NCBI GenBank assembly: GCA_004352715.1
Contig: SCFE01000092.1
Coordinates: 1,548,612-1,612,611, forward strand
DNA: 64,000 nt
Direction of reading: 5' to 3'
From: Hofstenia miamia
Taxonomy: Eukaryota; Xenacoelomorpha; Acoela
Each line of letters starts with the position of its first letter. Position 1 is the first letter of the stretch. This document shows positions 61,049 through 64,000 of the stretch, piece after piece. The translations under genes and the position numbers were made by a program. The notes below the pieces were generated by a model. That model searched no databases. It worked only from the letters and a program-made list of their open reading frames with translations, and was not told where the DNA came from.

Positions 61049-62598
61049 AAATTATGATGAAAACCTATATAAATATTTACATTCTCAGGCAAGAAGTTTC
61101 TTTCTGTATATACTAGTTTCTGAACATAGAGAAACCTCGTTTGGCTGGCCACTGATGCTGTCTTGCAGTTTCATGTAAGCAGCAATCAGATGCATAGTAC
61201 TTCTAAATTACTGCGAAAATAATTTTGAAAGTCAGGCTGCTTTCTTCAGTAATTAGTAAATATGAAGTTTTAGCACACTTAACACAAATTAATTTAACAT
61301 ATTCACCTACTTAATCATTAATATCAAATTTAGAAATTTTTTAAGCAATTAATTATTACAATTTACTTTAGTAAATCAAAAACAGATTATTAATTACATC
61401 ACCCTTAAATTGAAATGTTAGCTTTTTAGCATAATAACTTTTTAATTGAGCCTCATGAAGCTATTTACAATGTATTTTTACAACTTTGGAAACAATTATA
61501 GTTTGTGATTAAATATTACCTATTAACTTTTGGTTGCCCTAATGATGACTAGGGATTCATGGCAGAAAAATCGTTAACCTTGAAAAGCCTGGGGATTTTT
61601 GAAAAATTTTTGTAGACTCTCATATCTCACGAATTAATAAACAAATCTGAAATATGAAAGCGACCAAGGCCTATTGTAGTTACGGCGTGGTGATTTGCAG
61701 CATGATTAACAAAACTAAGGTTACAAAAACACTTAATCACAGGACGACATTTGATATAGCAAGTCACTTTCGGTAAAAAAGTTAAGAAATTTGCAATTTT
61801 ACCGATTTCTGTATTTTTTGAAACGTTTTTTTTTACATATCAAAATTTATGATTTGATGGCATAAAATCAGAGAATATAGACCTACGCAAACAGAAATGT
61901 AAATCCAACTTTTCTAATTTGAGATGCAACATTTGTAGAAACTGAGTAGGTTTTTGTTCTTGTGAAGTCGTTTAATTGATTGGGAAACCCTTTGATTTCT
62001 TCGAAGCCAATTGAATGGGTGTAGGTCCACAAAACTTGAGGGAATTTCAATATTCTTTGTATAGCATATTTGCACAAAATTTTAGTAAAATACTCTAATT
62101 GCAAGAGTATTTATTGCATCTTTTTTTATGTGTAGTAAATAGCCAGGTCGTAATTAAATTAGACCTTGAAGAGACACAAGATAGAATAGCCTTTTCTTTC
62201 AATTTCCTTATTTAAAGTGCCTGGTCGCTGCCCTTTGGAGGCTTGCTGTTAAACAGTTACAGCGCTTTCAGTGCCCCGACCTCTGGCTTTGTGCGGGTGT
62301 GCTTCAATTAGCTTGGGAACTCCATCTACATATAAAAAAACAACTAAAGTTTGTTGTTGGCCTCATGGACTTGAAATCTTATAATTACTTGAACATTAGG
62401 TGTGAAGAGAATCTAAGTCATTTATAAAAATCGGAATTTTCAAAGATAAATAAATCTGTACCAAAATTCATTTACAATCAAAATGCCGTTCTCTATAAAC
62501 ATGTTTAAGATGTCTGACAGAGCTACCCTCCGTATAAAGTTTGCTATCAATTCAAAACAAATCAATAACATTTGAAAAAAATTATGTATAGCATTTAG
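61049..62598. other. No gene recognised
   Basis: AT-rich sequence with a GC-richer patch at 62215-62330 of unknown origin. Confidence 0.4.
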
Positions 62599-62987
62599 GT
62601 GAACATTGAGGCCGAATATCTTATTGAGAGCTTATCTTCAGTTAATGGCTCAAGCTCTAAGGATCACTTAAAGAATTTTTTTGCAACAGAAATAACCAAC
62701 GTCATTTGTCAACTTTGTTTTGGAATGCGCTTTCATCACGATGATCCGTAATTCAAGTATTTGTACCAAAACATTGAGGCCTTCTTAGGAGGCTATTTTC
62801 TCTTTAACAATCATATATTTCTTCCTTCAATGTTGAGAAGAGCTCCTTATATATACAATGAAAAGTGGAAGTGTACGTTTCAGTAGTGAGTAACATTAGA
62901 AACTTTTTTCGTAAACAAGTAAAGAAGTAGCAGAAGCATTTGCGGGAAAATTTTGATGACTTTGAAATTACTCAAGAAAGCTGTCTG
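62599..62987 (+). pseudogene. Cytochrome P450 pseudogene fragment
   Basis: It follows an acceptor-like GCATTTAG and matches the start of the third exon of the upstream P450: NIEAEYLIESLSS, TNVICQLCFGMRF, FLPSMLRRAPYIYN and, after a frameshift, more up to ITQES. It has a stop right after HHDDP, a frameshift after YIYNE and further stops. The rest of the exon, including the haem loop, is missing. It is a dead partial tandem copy. Confidence 0.88.
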
Positions 62988-63339
62988 TTCATATGGAGAA
63001 ATTGAGAACATCGTTTTTGTAAATGTTGTAGCCATCTAACGGATCAATTTATCTCTGATTTGAAAATTTACACTGAAGCCGAAATTAAAATTAACAATTT
63101 ATGAAACAGAAAATGCTTTTTAGGAACTAATTGCATTCTCTTATCTAATGCGAGCAAAGCTGTTATAAAAATATTTAGCGCGTTGCAAAATGAATTAACA
63201 ACAAGCTATAAAAGGTTTTATGTGGTGGGGAGATAACGCAAAAGTACAAATTGCATTGCAATTTTGATTTTGCGTGAAAATTACATTAAAAATGCCGCTA
63301 TTATTCATAAAAAATCAATAGTTTGTCTACCAGCATATA
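62988..63339. other. AT-rich DNA between P450 relic and mariner element
   Basis: Nothing recognised. Confidence 0.4.
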
Positions 63340-64000
63340 CAGGGTGCGTCAGGTAAATTGAGAGTTATTTTAAACTGTGTTCATTAGGAATTGTGAGTTA
63401 AAATCATCTGATTGATTATTTGATCAATTAATACAACATCTATTCTAAGTTATTCAGATTTTCTGTTATTTTAGATTGTATTATGTTCTCAGAATACGAC
63501 AAAAGAGTTGCCATCCTCATTGCACTTGACGCCGGGCGGACTCCAACAGAAATAAAGAATTTTTTAAAGCTGCCAGAGTCGACCGTGTATCGAATTACCG
63601 CTGCTCACAATTTAGAAGAAGGTGTATCTGATGCTAAAAGGAAGCGTCATTCAGTCCGCAGTGACAAAAAACGAGACGATCATTTTATCTCACGCCTCCG
63701 TAATCACATTGACGATGACCCAACAACATCAATGAGAAAACTCGCCAGCATCATGGAGGTTAGCGAAGCGACAATCAGGAGAGCAGTTCACCAAGACTTG
63801 CAGTACAAAAGTTACACCCTTAAAGTCAGACAAAAGTTAACTGATGCACAAAAAGAAAGCAGGTTAGAAAGATGCAGTCTCCTTGTTACTTCATTGAAAC
63901 ATCGAACAGCTGGAATGACACGATTTTTCTCTGACGAAAAAATTTTTGTTGTTGATGAAAAGCATAACAAGCGAAACAGCCGTTATTTGTGTAGAGACCC
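63340..64000 (+). mobile_element. Mariner/Tc1-type transposon, 5' part
   Basis: CAGGGTGCGTCAGG at 63340, preceded by TA, looks like a terminal inverted repeat at a TA target. The transposase ORF starts 144 bases further in. The element continues past the window, so the right end cannot be checked. Confidence 0.7.
63484..64000 (+). CDS. Mariner/Tc1-type transposase, N-terminal 172 residues
   Basis: The frame from ATG 63484 is open to the window end with no stop or frameshift, unlike every other transposon gene here, so the copy may be young. It starts with a helix-turn-helix (KRVAILIALDAGRTPTEIK, then LPESTVYRI). A second follows (TTSMRKLASIMEVSEATIRRA). The catalytic domain begins at about residue 150 with RFFSDEKIFVVD, whose first Asp is the usual first catalytic residue. 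The protein would cut at the inverted repeats and integrate at TA. The other two catalytic acids lie beyond the window. Confidence 0.85.

Noticed and set aside
62215-62330. GC-richer patch considered as a tRNA or SINE head
   Set aside because: No B-box (GGTTCRANNCC) and no cloverleaf could be drawn.

Overview
The window looks like nuclear DNA of an invertebrate animal. It is very AT-rich, gene-poor and full of (TA)n tracts. Its few genes are split by spliceosomal introns, and its relics come from typical animal transposons: a Ty3/gypsy LTR element, a Penelope-like element, a LINE, mariner elements and hAT-like elements. An isthmin-type AMOP gene and a CYP2-like cytochrome P450 confirm a metazoan. 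CpG is nearly absent in the first ~10 kb and common further right, which suggests mosaic DNA methylation. I cannot name the species or phylum from the sequence.

Layout. 1-5366: CpG-poor non-coding DNA with a 212-228 bp foldback, an AAT microsatellite and a 289 bp hAT-like element with its 8 bp target duplication. 5367-16391: one decayed, internally duplicated Ty3/gypsy-type element (gag, protease, RT, RNase H, integrase) followed by about 3 kb of unrecognised coding-like sequence before the 3' LTR. 16392-19065: a ~785 bp duplication, a gap and a 227 bp satellite. 19263-21240: a second hAT-like element, a TA-cored foldback, a Penelope-like GIY-YIG relic and a gap. 21635-23629: a long intronless ORF for an unrecognised, probably secreted protein. 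30675-35162: a four-exon gene, assembled here by splice sites and phase, for a 206-residue secreted protein with an isthmin-type AMOP domain and no thrombospondin repeat. 40245-43176: a third hAT-like element with a gap and a LINE fragment inside. 47.5-51.9 kb: gap-associated duplications, a mariner relic, two similar short 5' exons, and a short repeat with CCTCCGCC ends. 55505-60461: a cytochrome P450 in three recognised exons whose start codon is not found. 62599-62987: a broken P450 copy. 63340-64000: the 5' half of a mariner/Tc1-type transposon that runs off the window.

The host genes do not form an obvious pathway: a secreted AMOP protein, an orphan secreted protein and a microsomal monooxygenase. 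Most of the remaining structure is transposon history and assembly artefact. The points most worth follow-up are the opposite CpG states of the two LTRs of one element, the orphan secreted ORF, the TSP1-less isthmin relative, and the extra coding region behind integrase.
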